This document shows, in pieces, positions 6,008 to 7,784 of a stretch of DNA of 7,784 nt. The notes beneath the pieces were generated by a model. The model did no database searches. It was given only the letters and a program-made list of their open reading frames with translations, and was not told where the DNA came from. Position numbers and translations under genes: made by a program. Location: assembly GCA_012514595.1 (NCBI GenBank), contig JAAYZZ010000214.1, positions 1 through 7,784 on the forward strand, in the 5' to 3' direction. The first letter of the stretch is position 1, and every line of letters begins with the position of its first letter. The stretch comes from Elusimicrobiota bacterium. GTDB taxonomy: Bacteria > Omnitrophota > Gorgyraeia > Zapsychrales > Fredricksoniimonadaceae.

Positions 6008-7784
6008 ATCACAGAGTATGTTCGTCTTCTCAAATTGGCCCGCCGGAACTGGAAGTATCTTGTCGGCGGGGTCCTGGCCATGTTCGGCTGTGCCCTTTTT
6101 GAAGGAGTGCAGTTCGGCGCCATTGTGCCGTTGGCGGACAGGATCTTCACGAACAAGCCGGTCGTGATCCCCTCGGGACTTCCCGTCTTCTTGGGCGAGT
6201 GGGCCAAGGCCGTCAACGCGATCGACCGCTCCGCGCTTTTTTACGGCATTATTTTCCTGATCCCTGTCTTTTATGTTCTGAAAGGGACGTTCACCTATCT
6301 GCGCGGTCTTTTTATGAACATGCTGGCCCAGCGTTCGGTCGCGGATGTCCGGGGCGATCTCTTCCGAAAGTATCAGGAATTCTCTCTGGACTTCTACAGT
6401 CACAAGCGTCAGGGTGAGCTCATGAGCCGCATCACGCATGATGCGCCCCTGATCGGTCACGGGCTGTCGTATGCGTTGACGGATGTCGTCTACCAGGGGC
6501 TTCTTGCTGTGATGTTCGCGGCGATAGCGCTCACCATCAGCTGGAAGATGGTCCTGATCGTGGCGGTCGTTTTTCCTCTCAATGCGGGGCTTATCTGGGT
6601 CATCGGCAAGACCATCAAAAAGCAGTCCATTTTTTCCCAGGAGTCCATGGCCGACCTGAATTCCATCATTGCCGAGACCAACCAGGGGGTGGCGATCGTC
6701 AAGGCCTTTGGCCGCGAGGAACATGAGATCGAGCGGTTCGATCTCGCGAACCACCGTTATTACAAGGCCTTCATGAAGAGCACCCGCCGGAACCTGGTCC
6801 TGTCTCCGGTGACCGAGGTCCTCGCCGCGCTGGCGATCGTGGTGGTGTTCTGGATGGGGGGGCGCTCGGTCCTTTCGGGGGAGATGTCGTTCGGTGTTTT
6901 CGGGCTTTTTTTGACGTCGCTCATCAGCATCCAGAGACCCATCAAGAAGCTCGCCGAGGTCTACGGGATCAACCAGCAGGCGCTCGCGGCCTCGAAGAGG
7001 CTTTATCAGATCCTGGATATCAAGCCCAGGATCTTTGATGCGCCGGGGGCGATCATCTGCCGTGCGCCCCAGCGGGTCGTGCGTTTTGAGAAGGTGAATT
7101 TCAAGTACAACAAGAAAGAGGATCGGCTCACGATCCAGGATTTTGACCATGATTTTGAGGTCGGGAAGACGACCGCGCTCGTGGGCCCGACGGGATGCGG
7201 AAAGACGACGACCATCAATCTTCTGTTGCGGTTCTATGATCCTGATGCCGGGCGGATCCTGATCGACGATCAGGATATTCGCAGTGTCACAACGGCTTCA
7301 TTGCGAAGTCACATGGCGCTGGTGACCCAGGAGATGGTCCTTTTCAACGAAACCATCCGGTCCAATATGCAGTACGGGAAGCTGGAGGCCAGTGACGAGG
7401 AAATTCTGGGGGCCCTCAAGAAGGCCCGGGCGTTCGAGTTCGTCGAGAAAATGCCCGAGGGGTTGGATACGGTGATCGGGGACCGCGGGTTCAAGCTGTC
7501 CGGCGGACAGAAGCAGAGGCTCTGCATCGCGCGCGCGATCCTCAAGGACCCCAAGATCCTCCTTCTCGATGAGGCGACCTCGGCCCTCGATGCCGAGTCC
7601 GAGCATCTGGTCCAGCAGGCGCTGGATGATCTGATGCGCGGGCGCACCGTCATCGTGATCGCGCACCGCTTGTCGACCATTCGGAATGCGGACTGCATTC
7701 TGGTGATGGACCAGGGGCGGATCGTAGAGAAGGGTCGGCATGAAGAACTTATGACATCGTCGGCACTTTATTCCAAATTGGCGA
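6008..7784 (+). CDS. msbA: MsbA-type lipid/LPS-flipping ABC exporter, 3' end cut off
   Basis: This inner-membrane homodimeric half-transporter probably flips lipid A-core across the membrane using ATP. 592 residues are visible, and the usual family length suggests only a few are missing. The membrane domain has six hydrophobic segments, roughly 18-42, 76-92, 165-178, 181-199, 266-283 and 295-308. The ATPase domain has A-loop Tyr367, Walker A GPTGCGKT (393-400), Q-loop Gln441, signature LSGGQKQR (497-504), Walker B ILLLDE (517-522) with catalytic Glu522, D-loop SALD and H-loop His553, so it should be active. The chosen start is ATC at 6008, giving (M)TEYVRLLKLARRNWKYL, a normal MsbA N-terminus, 6 bases after AAGGAG. 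The first conventional in-frame start is TTG at 6035, with no ribosome site, and the next is ATG at 6080, inside the first membrane helix. A base error turning ATG to ATC is an alternative. Placement with lptD and sugar-nucleotide genes supports an LPS role, although MsbA-like exporters of other lipids look the same. Confidence 0.9.
   Translation, partial: MTEYVRLLKLARRNWKYLVGGVLAMFGCALFEGVQFGAIVPLADRIFTNKPVVIPSGLPVFLGEWAKAVNAIDRSALFYGIIFLIPVFYVLKGTFTYLRGLFMNMLAQRSVADVRGDLFRKYQEFSLDFYSHKRQGELMSRITHDAPLIGHGLSYALTDVVYQGLLAVMFAAIALTISWKMVLIVAVVFPLNAGLIWVIGKTIKKQSIFSQESMADLNSIIAETNQGVAIVKAFGREEHEIERFDLANHRYYKAFMKSTRRNLVLSPVTEVLAALAIVVVFWMGGRSVLSGEMSFGVFGLFLTSLISIQRPIKKLAEVYGINQQALAASKRLYQILDIKPRIFDAPGAIICRAPQRVVRFEKVNFKYNKKEDRLTIQDFDHDFEVGKTTALVGPTGCGKTTTINLLLRFYDPDAGRILIDDQDIRSVTTASLRSHMALVTQEMVLFNETIRSNMQYGKLEASDEEILGALKKARAFEFVEKMPEGLDTVIGDRGFKLSGGQKQRLCIARAILKDPKILLLDEATSALDAESEHLVQQALDDLMRGRTVIVIAHRLSTIRNADCILVMDQGRIVEKGRHEELMTSSALYSKLA

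Larger units (their letters stand above)
1..7784 (+). other. Inferred single transcription unit for LPS sugar supply and export
   Basis: All six genes point the same way, with junctions of +12, -17, +9, +5 and +10 bases. Three ribosome sites overlap the preceding stop codon (1694, 4323, 5996), and a fourth lies in the last codons of the upstream gene. I see no GC-rich hairpin followed by a T-run and no promoter-like spacer between genes, so the promoter is upstream of the window and the end is downstream of it. Cotranscription is inferred from layout only. Confidence 0.7.

Noticed and set aside
6018..6020. ATG as start of the exporter
   Set aside because: It is out of frame with the ABC exporter and opens a frame with no sensible protein.
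4987..6216. 409-residue open frame on the minus strand
   Set aside because: It is antisense to the uxs, nucleotidyltransferase and msbA genes. Its composition is that of a reverse-complement shadow and it has no motif.
5924..7150. 408-residue open frame on the minus strand
   Set aside because: It is antisense to the ABC exporter, whose plus-strand motifs are intact, and is rich in Arg/Asp/His with no domain.
1..7784. Possible CRISPR array, tRNA, insertion sequence, riboswitch or phage-type system
   Set aside because: Coding sequence fills almost the whole window. I saw no regular spaced repeats, cloverleaf, transposase or inverted-repeat ends, and no long untranslated leader.

Overview
The window is one strand-consistent block of six genes, all on the + strand. 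Both ends are cut: the first gene lacks its 5' part and the last lacks its final few codons. Gene junctions run from a 17-base overlap to a 12-base gap, and no terminator-like hairpin or promoter stands out between genes, so I read it as part of a single operon. No RNA gene, mobile element, CRISPR array or stretch of more than 300 bases without a gene is visible.

Layout: (1) 1-1695, the C-terminal 564 residues of an LptD/OstA outer-membrane LPS-assembly protein; (2) 1708-3039, UDP-glucose 6-dehydrogenase (ugd); (3) 3023-4324, a second nucleotide-sugar dehydrogenase that resembles WbpA (UDP-GlcNAc 6-dehydrogenase); (4) 4334-5278, a UDP-glucuronate decarboxylase (UDP-xylose synthase); (5) 5284-5997, a sugar-1-phosphate nucleotidyltransferase of the HddC/RmlA-like type; (6) 6008 to the window end, an MsbA-type lipid-flipping ABC exporter, apparently starting at a non-standard ATC codon.

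How they fit together: Ugd makes UDP-glucuronate, the decarboxylase turns it into UDP-xylose, and the WbpA-like enzyme makes a UDP-N-acetylhexosaminuronate. The nucleotidyltransferase activates another sugar phosphate, perhaps a heptose. On either side are an inner-membrane lipid flippase (MsbA) and the outer-membrane LPS translocon (LptD). The block therefore looks like acidic-sugar and pentose supply tied to lipopolysaccharide export. No glycosyltransferase lies in the window.

Organism: a diderm, LPS-making bacterium with fairly GC-rich DNA and strong GC bias at codon third positions. LptD lacks the cysteines of the proteobacterial protein, and lptD and msbA sit in one sugar-nucleotide operon. 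This points away from Enterobacteria and would fit an uncultivated lineage such as Omnitrophota, but that placement is a weak inference.

The chemistry is conventional. The points most worth a second look are the ATC start of the exporter, the cysteine-free LptD, and the lptD-to-msbA operon layout. I see no wholly new system here.
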